64,000 bases of DNA from Molanna angustata (Eukaryota; Arthropoda; Insecta; Trichoptera; Molannidae), in contig OY754982.1 of the NCBI GenBank assembly GCA_963576475.1, positions 22,618,336 to 22,682,335 on the forward strand. Reading direction: 5' to 3'. Under the pieces are notes generated by a model. That model ran no database searches. It was given only the letters and a program-made list of their open reading frames with translations, and was not told the origin of the DNA. Shown one piece after another: positions 47,101 through 55,338 of the stretch (positions within the stretch are counted from its first letter, which is position 1; every line of letters begins with the position of its first letter). Position numbers and translations under genes: made by a program.

Positions 47101-50100
47101 CAACTGTCTTTCCATCTATCCTGGACTATCCTGGGAGGAGGAAGTCCAACCATCATTTTGCAGGCCTTCCGGGTAATCATTTGTTGTCAATCAATTCTAC
47201 TGTCGTCTATGCGTTCGACGTGATCTCTCCAGAAGCATCTTTTGCTATGCCCCCATCTTGTTATGTTCTTGACACCGCATGTAGACCTGTCTTATTTATG
47301 ATGCGGTCCCTGAGGAGGGTCTTGATTTCAGCAATTGGCTCTTACTTCTATTCCATATGTCATAAAGGTATGATCAATTGATATCACATTTCTCTATCAA
47401 GCATCAATGTAACCCTATGCGGTCCTCAATCCATCATCGGTCACCGCATTGTGGATATGAGGCCATTATGATAATATAAGTGTTGGATTATTGTATTACT
47501 TATGAATCACTTCCCCCGGAGACTAGGCAAACAATTAAAATAATGAATGTGGGGAAGAGACAAACAAAATAATATTATGAATCATTCTGTGCATTGCACA
47601 AACAAGAGTGTTCATAATAACAGTTGACGAGTTCCTGTGTCAATAAACAATAAAAACAATAAACTATGTCTACTTTTTCTATGAATTGAATAACATGTCT
47701 CATAACTTAAAAAAGACGATTTCATACCACAATGAGAAATTCAGTAACATGTAAGGCTTGGAGCAATTGAAGGCTAGATTTTTCTTTGTAAATTTACTCC
47801 ATACACTATAATAATGAACAAAACAAACTTCGATATCATTTAAAAATTATATTCAATCACATATATATTTCCAAATTTCAACAATGCATACTTTTATAAC
47901 AAAAAATGATTTTATCCGTAAAACAAGAGCATAAAATCATTTGTATATTCCTCAAACTAATGAATTCTTATGCTGTAAGAGAATGTTGGGGTTTACAATT
48001 CAAATCAAATATATTTGAATAAACAATTTTCAGATAAATTGACAGTGGAAACGCATCCTTTCATGTTGGGACAAGCTGTGTCTCTGTTATCTGTTCAATT
48101 TAATGTCATATCTACTTTCAAAAACTGTAACAGAGATGAGAGCTCTCTGGGAGGCATTTCACACTCGACTAATCCGTATCACAGAGTAACAACTCCCTAC
48201 ATGAGTTGGACAGAGTTAACAAGGTAGCATACTATGATCAAGGCTCTAATGTGAGTTATCATATTATGTGGAATGAATTGCCTCCAGATGTCCCGTGTTC
48301 AAAGCAAGAGCACTTTCACTTAAGGACTAAAAATAACACAAGACTAAACTATCAGCGCCCTTGAAATGATCCTATAACGGCGTTATAAAAATCATTATTA
48401 TTGATGGGTCGGTAGCAGAGCGAGCATCGCACTGGCTTAGTAATCCAGTGTTAGCGAGTACAAACCCCACCATAGCTGCCTCGACCAATTTCGTTCCCAT
48501 ACAGCACAAGCATTTATGCTTAATTTATGAAGATGTTTAGTGTATTATGCACTAAAATTGATCGACTCTTGTCTGGAGTGTACTGCTATACGGCTGTGAA
48601 ACATGGACCATCAGCCAACGCGAAACGGGACGTCTGACTGCGTTTGATATGTGCTACAGACACATGGCTAAAGTTCACTGGTCAGAACATATCAGCAACG
48701 ACGAGGTACTAAGTAGGGTTGGAGAGACAAGGCAAATTATGAAAAGAATTGCCCAACAGAGAACAACTTGGATAGGCCACAACATCCGGCACCCAGGCCT
48801 GCTTTTTACCATCGTCGAAGGAATGATTGATGGGAATAACTGTAGAGGTCGCCCCAGAAACAACTATATAGACCAGATAATCGGTGACGTGCACTGTAGC
48901 AGCTACAAAGAGATGAAGAGACTGGCGGACGATAGAGTTAAGTGGAAAGATCAAGTGTTTGGTGCAGACCAATCCTAGGATTGTGACCCAGAAGAAGTAC
49001 TAAAATTACATTTTCTACTTAGTAATTTGGATTAGAGAAGGAAAACTTCTACCCGATAAATAGTAGATATCCATAATGAATTCATTCCATGTCTATTTTA
49101 CATATTTTAATAGAGTAGGTACAAATTTCAACATACCATACTTGGAGCTCGGTGTCAAATCTGGTAAGGTAACACGATGAATATACTGCGAGTGTTTCTT
49201 TTCTCCTCCATCAACAAAGAGAGTAGAATTTCCATATGCAGATAGAATCAGTCCATCGATTCCGTATTCCACTACGGATTCGGGAGTTGGATCAGGCGTT
49301 GACCATGTCACTACTATTTCATGTAAATTTTCTGGAAACAAAATAAAATAAATTAAACAAAATTAGCAGAAGAGCTGACCCCATGATCCAATTTGTCTGG
49401 TTCCCCTTTCTAAGAGTTACGAAGGTCAGATGGCAGTCGCTTCAATGTAATAACCAGACTCGCCAATTCCAGGATCATGATCAAAGCGTACCCCGATAGA
49501 AACGGGACAAAAGCGCTACGGGGAAAGAAGAAGCATAAGAGCTGACCCCGATGAAGTGGAAAGAGGCAAAGAAAACTATATTGTTTATTTCATCAATATT
49601 TATGGTTCTTTTTTTAATTAGCAAACAATTTAATTTAAAAACGAGTGGGTTGTGGTCAACGCTATACTTCTCACTACCTAGTCACTCCGCAAAGTATTCA
49701 AAATTAGTATGGAAAATTTACAACATTTTCCTGAATGAGTATGTTGAATTATTTTTGATTTAAATATTTTAGTATGAATACTTGATGCCTTCAATGCCAT
49801 CTTATGAAAATGGTGTGCCTTTTTAGCAATTTGAAAATAAAAATATCAAATTTTAAGTTTCCTGAGCTTGAGGTCACTTTGAAATATTTGACAGTTAAAA
49901 AATTGAGAAGAACTATTCAGATATCCTCCAAAATCTAATGGGGTCTAAACAAGTATTAGATATACAAATTTGGAAAATTTGAAAATAATCGAATGAGTAC
50001 TTTAGTCTATAATGAATAAAGTAGAATAAGCACGCCGTACATAGCACATAGTACACAGCACACACACACAGCTAAATTATGATGAAAATTTCAGAATACA

Positions 50101-51155
50101 ATCTCAGAATGATACTAGTTGATAATCTGCAATAAAAAAAAATAATGTTAAAAATTGTGGATCCATAACTCCCCACTATATCCCCTAGGGGTTAGTGAGG
50201 AGTAAAAACATATTTTACTGATTATTATTATTTAAAAATTTATAAGATTTTGTGGTTGACTTTTACAGTTAATAAGCTGTACTTCATTTTTGAGTCTGGC
50301 ATTCTGGCAATATTTTTTAAACCAAAAGATTGTTTTTTTCATAATTAGGTAAATATCACAAAAAACATTTTCTTAAAAAAAACTTAAACACTAAAAAGCA
50401 CACAGAATAACATAAAAAATATAAACTTGTCATAACATGAAAAATATAAGTACAAAACCGTCCTACATGGAGGCGGAACATTCGGAGGATAATTGAGCAT
50501 AACCGTCATCTTCAGCTATGAGGCCAAAGAGGAGGAAGAGGATATGACAAGATATGCATGACGAAATGGCAAAAAGAACATTGATATGCATGTTCAGTTA
50601 CATATAAAGAAAAATATTTTATTGAATGATTTAAGTAATTTTAAATGGAATTTTAATTTATTACTTATAACAATGTCAACAAAGATTTAATCATTTGATA
50701 AAGTATTTTTCTTACAATCAAACATAAAACCAATATTTTCCCTAAACAGCATAAAATTTAGAATGTTGCTGTTGAGGAGTAAATGTTTTATTGTCTTAAA
50801 AGTACAATATTACATACTCCCTTAATGCATAAAAATAAATTTATAAGCAATGTGAAAGTTTATTAAACTTTCATTGTTATTATACCGTTATTTTAAACAA
50901 TGAACTACTTAAATGAAAAAAATGTCTAGGTACCAAAACCGGTGATGATATAACAGAAAACATTGATACAAAGTTTAAATAACAAAGAGATAAATCGTAA
51001 TAAACGATAACAATGCCTGAGATATTTCAGAAGAAAAAGGACATATTATTTTACGTACCTCCGAAAGCCAAATGAACTTGTTCTGGCTGGTATAATAGCG
51101 CACACTGAGCATATTTAAAAATGAAGACAAATAAAAGAAATCTTGAAAGAGCCAT
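32164..51155 (-). CDS. Secreted purple acid phosphatase (ACP7/PAPL type)
   Basis: Metallophosphatase hydrolysing phosphate monoesters with a binuclear metal centre; secretory pathway. Coding exons in transcript order: 51155-51059, 49331-49137, 42816-42695, 41901-41717, 40469-40269, one of 36817-36693 or 36593-36469, 33986-33851, 33518-33457, 32955-32864, 32283-32164. All junctions are GT-AG and phases close to 444 residues. Residues 1-19 (MALSRFLLFVFIFKYAQCA) are a signal peptide. The N-terminal fibronectin-like domain contains HLAFGENLHEIVVTWST. All five family metal motifs are present: GDMG (D131), GDFAY (D160, Y163), GNHEEKY (N195), VYGHRP (H278) and AHEHSYER (H326, H328). The C-terminus holds VHIITGSAGCREGREP and DYGYTRMKAYNSSHLYIEQ. 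The start is the only ATG preceding a signal peptide. Introns contain many mobile elements. The H278 exon is duplicated (separate entries). Divergent from the THADA-like gene. Confidence 0.92.
33085..33320 (+). mobile_element. LINE ORF2 C-terminal fragment in phosphatase intron
   Basis: Encodes IGILWWAGHLQRMSDGD, then NGAPGGIRRDGKLKLRWLDE, then a GATGATGATGATAATAA tail. This is the same RWAGHVxRM / GRPxxRW tail class as at 11560-11823, antisense to the host gene. Confidence 0.7.
33653..33833. mobile_element. Palindromic MITE, 181 bp
   Basis: The left arm GCCCCCAAGTCAAATTGAAA, CGCTGTTCGTTATCGCCAAG, CGCTAATTTTTTTTTG is repeated almost perfectly on the opposite strand at the right end. The arms meet around TTTGACGTTTGTTG / CAACAAACGTCAAA. 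ATA flanks both sides, compatible with a 3-bp target duplication. Confidence 0.85.
34588..34672 (-). repeat. tRNA-derived SINE head (minus)
   Basis: On the minus strand, TTAGCTCAATCTGTGGATAA (box A-like) is followed by GCTTATAAGCCAGTGACATT and GGTTCAAATCCAATATG (box B). The rest of the element is not clear. Confidence 0.45.
36469..36593 (-). CDS. Alternative phosphatase exon 6, downstream copy (6b)
   Basis: Acceptor ctccattttgcag and donor GTAAGG. 125 nt; enters in phase 2 and leaves in phase 1. Encodes KQRPWIVVYGHRPMYCSNLN, IDDCTHHETLTR and VGLPFLHWF. It joins upstream ...NKFES(R) and downstream (G)LEELFYRYG without shifting frame. It carries metal ligand H278 and, 15 residues later, a His-His pair absent from the sister exon. 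Confidence 0.88.
36693..36817 (-). CDS. Alternative phosphatase exon 6, upstream copy (6a)
   Basis: Acceptor aaaaaaattacag and donor GTGAGT. 125 nt with the same entry and exit phases as 6b. Encodes KKQPWIVVYGHRPMYCSNLN, KDDCTVFETITR and VGLPFSHTF. 33 of 41 residues are identical to 6b. Differences lie at residues 269, 270, 288, 293, 294, 297, 305 and 307 of the full protein. The open frame and both splice sites are intact, so it is not a pseudo-exon by sequence. Confidence 0.88.
37599..38810. mobile_element. piggyBac-like non-autonomous element, 1.2 kb
   Basis: Flanked by TTAA at 37595-37598 and 38811-38814. Terminal inverted repeats read CCGTTTCAGTGCTA at the left and CCTTTTCCGTGCTA at the right (minus strand). 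TTAA duplication with CC-starting ends is the piggyBac signature. No transposase frame was found. It lies in the phosphatase intron upstream of exon 6a. Confidence 0.65.
39504..39692. mobile_element. Palindromic MITE (copy 1 of 2)
   Basis: Ends GGGGGGCAAGTCTGGTTCGA and, on the other strand, GGGGGGCAAGTCTGGTTCAA. The arms continue inward as CAAAACC, TGATTACCCATATCATGGAT and ATAATTATAGCATGGAGTTC, nearly to the centre. It shares arms and centre with 52161-52348. Confidence 0.85.
39731..39973. repeat. 243-bp near-perfect palindrome containing a hammerhead-like core
   Basis: The left arm TAAATTATTTATATTGACTT ... CCACTCAATAAATTAACTTT, TTGGAACGTTTTCGGACTTT is mirrored by the right arm up to 39973. 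The loop is only ~30 bp (39838-39868). On the minus strand the loop and left arm read CTGATGATCGACGAAAGTCC then GAAAACGTTC: hammerhead-type CTGATGA, an imperfect hairpin, GAAA, and a palindromic AACGTT before C. Head-to-head Penelope-type termini would explain it. Confidence 0.7.
40521..40840. repeat. 32-bp tandem repeat, ten identical copies
   Basis: The unit TGCAGTACACAATGCA plus ATTGTGGTGCCTACTT repeats at exactly 32-bp steps from 40521 with no differences seen. Because 32 is not a multiple of three and the unit has no stops, all three plus-strand frames stay open and give repetitive false proteins. It abuts a LINE fragment at 40841. Confidence 0.95.
40841..41300 (+). mobile_element. LINE ORF2 C-terminal fragment
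   Basis: Open for about 148 codons: TYASETWTWQKTHESRINAV, EMRSLRRVCNRTIYDGIKNE, LRWFGHTEKMNDKR, SRGRPRKEWHDHVND, and WRPVLSAYPVRDMA at the stop. YxSETW marks the segment after the reverse transcriptase in this LINE group. No stop interrupts the stretch, so it is fairly young. It lies in the phosphatase intron between exons 4 and 5, antisense to the gene. Confidence 0.8.
41985..42287 (+). mobile_element. CR1/L2-like LINE fragment
   Basis: Encodes NAFVISHLDYCNGIYTNLPK, LKLNKLQSIFNAAAR, a stop, then NHLRNLHWQKVPERIKYKLC and LLTFKAVHV. The LDYCN / LQ..QNAAAR / LHWLPV..RI..K..LLTFKALH pattern is typical of the post-RT region of CR1/L2 LINEs. It ends at the piggyBac-like element that follows. Confidence 0.75.
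42292..42529. mobile_element. piggyBac-like MITE, 238 bp
   Basis: TTAA at 42288-42291 and 42530-42533. Perfect terminal inverted repeats CCCTTTGAG / CTCAAAGGG. A subterminal palindrome TGTACACAATTGTGTACA lies near the left end. It is too short to encode a transposase. Confidence 0.85.
43160..43380 (+). repeat. tRNA-derived SINE, family C
   Basis: CACAGTTGGTTAGCCGTTTG (box A region), CCTGGGTTCGATTCCCAGCA (box B), then TTGGAAGAAATTGCCATACG, GGCAATAAACTCG and an ATT microsatellite tail. The tail block is shared with 23690-23855. Confidence 0.75.
44535..44705 (-). repeat. tRNA-derived SINE, family A (minus)
   Basis: On the minus strand, ATGGCAGAGCGGTTAGCGCG (box A), GGTCGCGAGTTTGAATCCTG (box B) and AAGCATTTTTATGCG in the tail match 17270-17420. 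Confidence 0.75.
45029..45223. repeat. 39-bp tandem repeat, five copies
   Basis: The unit AGAGAAACTTTTGTGTTCAA plus TTGCCTATATTTCCAATTT starts at 45029, 45068, 45107, 45146 and 45185, with substitutions accumulating in the last two copies. 39 is divisible by three, so two frames stay open by chance (EKLLCSIAYISNL repeats). Confidence 0.92.
45425..45515 (-). mobile_element. LINE 3' terminal scrap (minus)
   Basis: TATTCGGGGTAGGAATAAAG and CTATCTTGACATACA are a degraded reverse complement of the TGTCAAGATAG...CTACCCCGT terminus of the 19560-19985 LINE. Confidence 0.4.
46016..47150. repeat. 78/81-bp minisatellite with a 318-bp higher-order unit
   Basis: About 14 monomers of TCATTTGACCTGTTTGTGAG, GGTGGACTATCCTGGGA, a variable insert, then CTGTCTTTCCATCT. 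Three monomer types differ in the insert: ACAAGGAGGTCCAA, ACTGGGAGGAGTTCTAA (81 bp) and GGAGGAGGTCCAA. Types 1-2-3-2 form a 318-bp block repeated twice (46016 and 46334), followed by type 1 and then a run of type 3. A 313-codon open frame crosses it only because the monomers are multiples of three. It lies in a phosphatase intron. Confidence 0.92.
47155..47380 (-). repeat. Possible transposon-derived fragment after the minisatellite
   Basis: A GC-richer patch (GTTCGACGTGATCTCTCCAG, GCGGTCCCTGAGGAGGGTCT) unlike the surrounding AT-rich intron. No domain could be assigned in any frame. A retrotransposon origin is a guess. Confidence 0.25.
48000..48400 (+). mobile_element. LINE ORF2 terminus, degraded
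   Basis: Contains GTGGAATGAATTGCCTCCAG (WNELPPD in frame), then AGCAAGAGCACTTTCACTTA and CCTTGAAATGATCCTATAA. The WN.LPPDVR..L..FK pattern is the usual end of jockey/CR1-type ORF2. A related copy is at 57460-57695. Confidence 0.55.
48405..48545 (+). repeat. tRNA-derived SINE, family A (plus)
   Basis: GGTAGCAGAGCGAGCATCGC, TAATCCAGTGTTAGCGAGTA and GCACAAGCATTTATGCTTAA match the order of 17270-17420. The box B region has drifted. Confidence 0.6.
48550..48978 (+). mobile_element. LINE ORF2 C-terminal fragment
   Basis: Starts in the CETWTISQRE region and is open for 109 codons: CYRHMAKVHWSEHISNDEVL, then RRTTWIGHNIRHPGL-type block (here QRTTWIGHNIRHPG), GRPRNNYIDQIIGDV, and a stop after CAGACCAATCCTAGG. 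Same subfamily as 17440-18262 and 54540-54945. Confidence 0.8.
49639..49985 (+). repeat. Rep-2 copy, 5' half
   Basis: AACGAGTGGGTTGTGGTCAA, TCACTACCTAGTCACTCCGC, GTTTCCTGAGCTTGAGGTCA and CCAAAATCTAATGGGGTCTA align with 3522-3850. The downstream half is missing. Confidence 0.65.
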
Positions 51156-51384
51156 ATTAAACCACTTACAGAAGCGTCATTAACACTGTAGAACTATTTA
51201 CTACGCATAAACCGAAATGTAAAATAGAAACACAAACTTAAACGAACTGGCATATAACCGCACCAAACGAAGACAATCGAGAAAAACAATAATTTTGGTA
51301 TATTTGTGGCTAGCTTTTATCACTTGTAAAGAACAAAGAACTCTCCGCAAAATATGAAACGATCCCCCCTCTACTTTCTCCAGC

Positions 51385-51396
51385 TGACATCTGTCA
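51385..51396. promoter_or_regulatory. TGACATCTGTCA near-palindrome upstream of the phosphatase
   Basis: Lies about 230 bp upstream of the phosphatase start codon (minus-strand gene), within the longer palindrome CTGACATCTGTCAG (51384-51397). The identical 12-mer sits before Aven (19109-19120). The THADA side has TGACAGCTG and TTGACAGTTGACA at 55060-55085. Confidence 0.45.
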
Positions 51397-52104
51397 GAAT
51401 TTTCAGGAAGAATTACATAAAATTTCCCAAATAACATTACTTTGCAATAAAATAGAACGCAACCACCAAAAGATTTTGAAAATTGGGTGGTTCAATATAA
51501 CAAGATGTCATAATAAAAACAACTTTCATTGTATTTGTAAAATGATGTGACTAGATTTATTTATATTTATATGAAATAAATTTCTTAAAGATTCTGCATT
51601 AAATCTGCATGGTATGGAATGTGAAAAGAGTCAAACAAGAATAGGGTGACTTGGTCATGAAAGACGTTCCTTTGTAAATTATCTTTCTGTTAATACATTC
51701 TTAGATTGGCATTTATTTTTCATATCGTTAATATGAATTCATTCTCACTAACTATTTCAACTTACGTTCCTTTCTTTGCTATATTTGTGTCATGGCAATT
51801 GAATATAGTATGCAATATAGTAAATTTTAAATATTGTCTGCTCACTGGAAGAAGTCATTAACTGCCCATTTTGGCAAAATTGAGTTAACTATGCTACCAT
51901 AATCACCAAAACGCCCTATACATCTGGAAAAAAAATATGTTCATATAAGGTCCCGTTGCAGAGATTTTTCGGAAAAATATTCATTATCTGCATTTTTTCA
52001 ATTATCGTCTGGAAAAAGTATTTTTTTTTAAATTTATCTTCCAACATTTCCTAAAATTTTAACACATTAACTAAAGAATTTACTTTTCGATAAATACATA
52101 GCAT

Positions 52105-52690
52105 TACGATTTTTCCCTAATGGGGTAGGCAGAGATAAATGAACGCCACTTTTTTTCTATCCAGGGGGCAAGTCTGGTTGTCCGTCGAAATGAAAACCCA
52201 CCTTGTTTACCCATATCATGGATATAATTATTATATGGAGTTCTATAATATCTTTATATGTCATAGAACTCCATACGATAATTATATCCATGATATGGGT
52301 AAACACTGGGGTTTTGATTTCGCCGATCGAACCAGACTTGCCCCCTGGATTTCATTAATCGCCTTATTAGCATTTATACATCATCTCAACATGTTAGTCT
52401 GTTATTCTCATAGCTCATGCATGTCCCTAACGGGGTTGGCAGAGAGAACCATACACCATATTTTTATATCCTGGAACACATACACCACCTCATCAATATT
52501 CATACATGTTCTTCTTTTTTTAAAGTTTCTTAGATTTCCATTTTTCAGAATTTTATTCGTATGGTGATGGTCGAACCATCCTAAATAATGTTTATATTGT
52601 AGTAATTTACCAGAAAAACTGCTTTGCTGGTACGAATATCTCTTATCAGTAAATACAGGAGAGGAGGGTGTTTGCCTGACACTGTTCATC
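52105..52690 (-). mobile_element. LINE 3' end fragments (minus), split by a MITE
   Basis: 52105-52160 (CTAATGGGGTAGGCAGAGAT) is the reverse of the SAYPVRDMA terminus. 52408-52689 on the minus strand encodes DHHHTNKILKNGNLRNFKKR, RTCMNIDEVVYVFQDIKIW and CMVLSANPVRDM, the same C-terminus. A palindromic MITE (52161-52348) lies between the two scraps. Confidence 0.65.
52161..52348. mobile_element. Palindromic MITE (copy 2 of 2)
   Basis: Perfect ends CCAGGGGGCAAGTCTGGTT on both strands. The arms TTTACCCATATCATGGATAT, AATTATTATATGGAGTTCTA fold back to a short centre (TATCTTTATATG). Same family as 39504-39692. Confidence 0.88.
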
Positions 52691-53929
52691 TAAAACACAA
52701 GCATATGCTTAAATTTGGAAGTATATGAAGATGTATAAATGTACTTGTTAAACGAACATATTCGTTCTTTAATAAACAAAAAAAAGTATTTTTTACATGT
52801 ATTGTTGATGTTGATGGTATTTAAGGTTTAGAACTCATAATATGACTTAGAACAAACCCATGTTTAATATTGGTTAGTTCATAAAAAAATATACCTACTG
52901 AAAATGCGGGTAAATACCTAAATTTCTATTAATTTTAAAGTCAGAAAAAAACTTAAAAGAGGTCCAGGGCACAATAGGTACCTTTCATTTGAAACATCTG
53001 AGATATTCATGATATATCATTATAGGTACCTACTAATTAAATATAGATAAAATGAGAATATTGGAAAAATATAAAAAGTTTGGAAGAAATTGCAAAATGG
53101 TAATAAACTCGACACTTACGTAGGTTGGAAGGAAGTGATCAAAATTTGAAATTTTTTTATGAAAGCATTATAATGAATTTTACCACATAGAAATATTACA
53201 TACAGTCTTACACAGTATGGCAGATGAGCCGTCAGGAAAATCTCATTATACACAATTTTGTGTTTTTTTCTTTCCCTATGAGTTTTTGTCAAATTTGATC
53301 ATTACATATAGTTAGATTAGACGACTTTTTATATATGTTGAAAAAATCATAAGAATCTATAAACAATCGAAGGAGTTATGAGAGTTAATATTGCCAAAAA
53401 ACTTTGACAGCCATTATCTCGAAAACATGTTTGTCGCAGTTAGTGACTTCTTCCAGTAAGCAGAAGATATCACATTTTACTTTTTAATTAGGTACTTAGA
53501 TTTCGTCTTGCTATATGGCTGTGATACCCTCCTCCCAAGAGGTTTGCAGGAGGTAGAGCTTACCTTTTTCCAATGTTGGAATGGAATTTGAGTGTCCACA
53601 CATAATCGCTGAACGAGATGAATAAAAAACTAAACGATAACTGAAGCCGTGGTCTGACGATACATAAATGTCAAGTGTCAGAGCACAAACGTCAGACAGC
53701 ACGGTCATGTCACAAGATAAAATGATAAAAATTTCTAATAAAATAAATCATTTATAATTGGCAATAAATTAGGACATCACAAATTAAAATAAATAGAGTC
53801 AATATTGGACGTCACACGTTAAAATAATGTCAGTAAAATAATTAAATAAAAATCACACAGCCGAAATATTGTCACACGGAAATAAAAAAATGTCACAAAT
53901 ATTGAGTTTCTGGGGCACACATAATCTTC

Positions 53930-54355
53930 TTCACGGCCATGAGCGGGCTGATGCACCGCCAATGCCGGAATGGACCGTCGTCGATGGGCGAAGGGGCAAG
54001 GCTATCGGCGAAAGCAACCTTGGGTCCCAGACACCGGCAGATGCCGGTCGGGTGACTGGCGGGAGCGAACGGCTGCGGAGCGAGTCTCAAGGAAATGCAG
54101 GCCGTTGCTCCAGGGTCCAGCGCAACCCAACAGCGTTTGGAACACTTTCCAAACTCAGCACCCGCTTCGGTACAGGAAAGCGGCTCTCTCGCCGTATGGT
54201 GGTGCGCCGATCCATTTCAGCACTCCAGGTGTCACGTCCATGGCTGCCGATGTGGAGCGAGCCTAACCGAAACCCTTTGGTGCGGTTTGCAGCTGCTCTG
54301 GCCACGAGGGATGTGGACATACATCCCTCGGCCGTTCAGTGAGTGCGGTCCGTGT
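53930..54355. other. GC-rich patch in the divergent spacer
   Basis: About 400 bp rich in CG dinucleotides (CGGAATGGACCGTCGTCGAT, GGGAGCGAACGGCTGCGGAG, CATCCCTCGGCCGTTCAGTG) in an otherwise AT-rich window. A 157-codon plus-strand frame crosses it, but all frames are rather open because stops are rare in GC-rich DNA. It could be the 5' part of a retroelement or a CpG-rich regulatory segment between the phosphatase and THADA. I cannot decide. Confidence 0.35.
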
Positions 54356-54539
54356 CGACACGACGCGTGTATAATTTCGACTGTCATCTGTCACATTTTG
54401 GAGGTTATGTCTTATTGTCAAAATATATTTTTTTATTCTCACAATTTTTCACAAATGTTTGTTTGTGGTCTGATTTGGCGCCGAATTCAAACAAAACAAC
54501 GGGAACAGGAGAGGTCGCGTCAGCTGTGAGACATAAATT

Positions 54540-54945
54540 ATAGGCCAGAGGGAAAAAGAACACCTGTCTGCATTCGAGATGTGGACAGATGTGGTGCTAC
54601 AGGCGCATGTTGAAGATCCACTGGTCGGACCACACCCAAAACTGTGATGTGCTGAGTAGAGTTGGTGAAAAGGCAACTCCTCAAAAGGATCGCCCAACGA
54701 CGATTCAACTGGCTAGGCCATAACAAGAGGCACCCGGGTCTACTCATGACCATGGTGGAGGAATGGTAGAGGGTAGCAACCATAGAGGCCGACCAAGAAA
54801 CAGTTACATGGACCAGGTGATCGACGACATGTGCTGTAATAGCTAGGTAAAGATGAAAAGGCTGACAGAGGACCCAGAGGACAGGGCAGAATGGAGTAGA
54901 AAAGAGGCAGCCATAGCTGTTACAGACCAATCCTAGGATTGCAAC
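54540..54945 (+). mobile_element. LINE ORF2 C-terminal fragment, decayed
   Basis: The frames jump, but the nucleotide order matches 48640-48978: CATGTTGAAGATCCACTGGT, AACTCCTCAAAAGGATCGCC, GGCCGACCAAGAAACAGTTA, CATGGACCAGGTGATCGACG, and the CAGACCAATCCTAGGATTG terminus. Confidence 0.75.
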
Positions 54946-55059
54946 TGAAAAGAAGATTTTGTTCAACCCTAACAGTATTGCTATTTTATTACAGTTTGTG
55001 TTGTCATACATATTCATGAAAAATGTAAGGAAAAGTATGCTTATTTTGGAAATTATAGC

Positions 55060-55085
55060 TGACAGCTGAATGTTGACAGTTGACA
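55060..55085. promoter_or_regulatory. TGACAG/TGACA half-site cluster upstream of THADA
   Basis: CTGACAGCTG followed by TGTTGACAGTTGACA about 255-280 bp before the THADA start codon. These are the same half-sites as in the 12-mers at 19109 and 51385, in a different arrangement. Confidence 0.35.
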
Positions 55086-55338
55086 CATGGATTTTGACAT
55101 TCATGATTTTAACATTTTCGTGATTTTTGATGAATGAAAATGGGATTAGTGAATGAAAAATATTTTTAAAATCATTCAAAAATAATCAATTTATATCATA
55201 TGCAATTTATAATAAGTATTATATTTTTCGTTTTACAATATGAACATTTTTTAATATATTATGTTAATTGTACATAATACTGTTTATACTTCATAATACT
55301 ATTTATTTATATATTTTTTTGCTCATCCATCAATTAAA

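Larger units (their letters stand above)
51834..53468. mobile_element. TIR-flanked element with nested insertions, 1.6 kb
   Basis: The left end TCTGCTCACTGGAAGAAGTC, ATTAACTGC matches the right end on the minus strand (TCTGCTTACTGGAAGAAGTC, ACTAACTGC), with TTTTGGCAA following on both sides. The interior contains LINE scraps and a palindromic MITE. No transposase was recognised. It may be a non-autonomous DNA transposon that served as a landing site. Confidence 0.55.

Noticed and set aside
53869..54342. 157-codon frame in the GC-rich patch
   Set aside because: Other frames across the same patch are equally open (98 and 144 codons plus, 77 codons minus), as expected from GC content; no recognisable domain.
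54538..55179. 213-codon minus-strand frame
   Set aside because: It is antisense to a decayed LINE fragment over much of its length and otherwise low-complexity; no domain seen.
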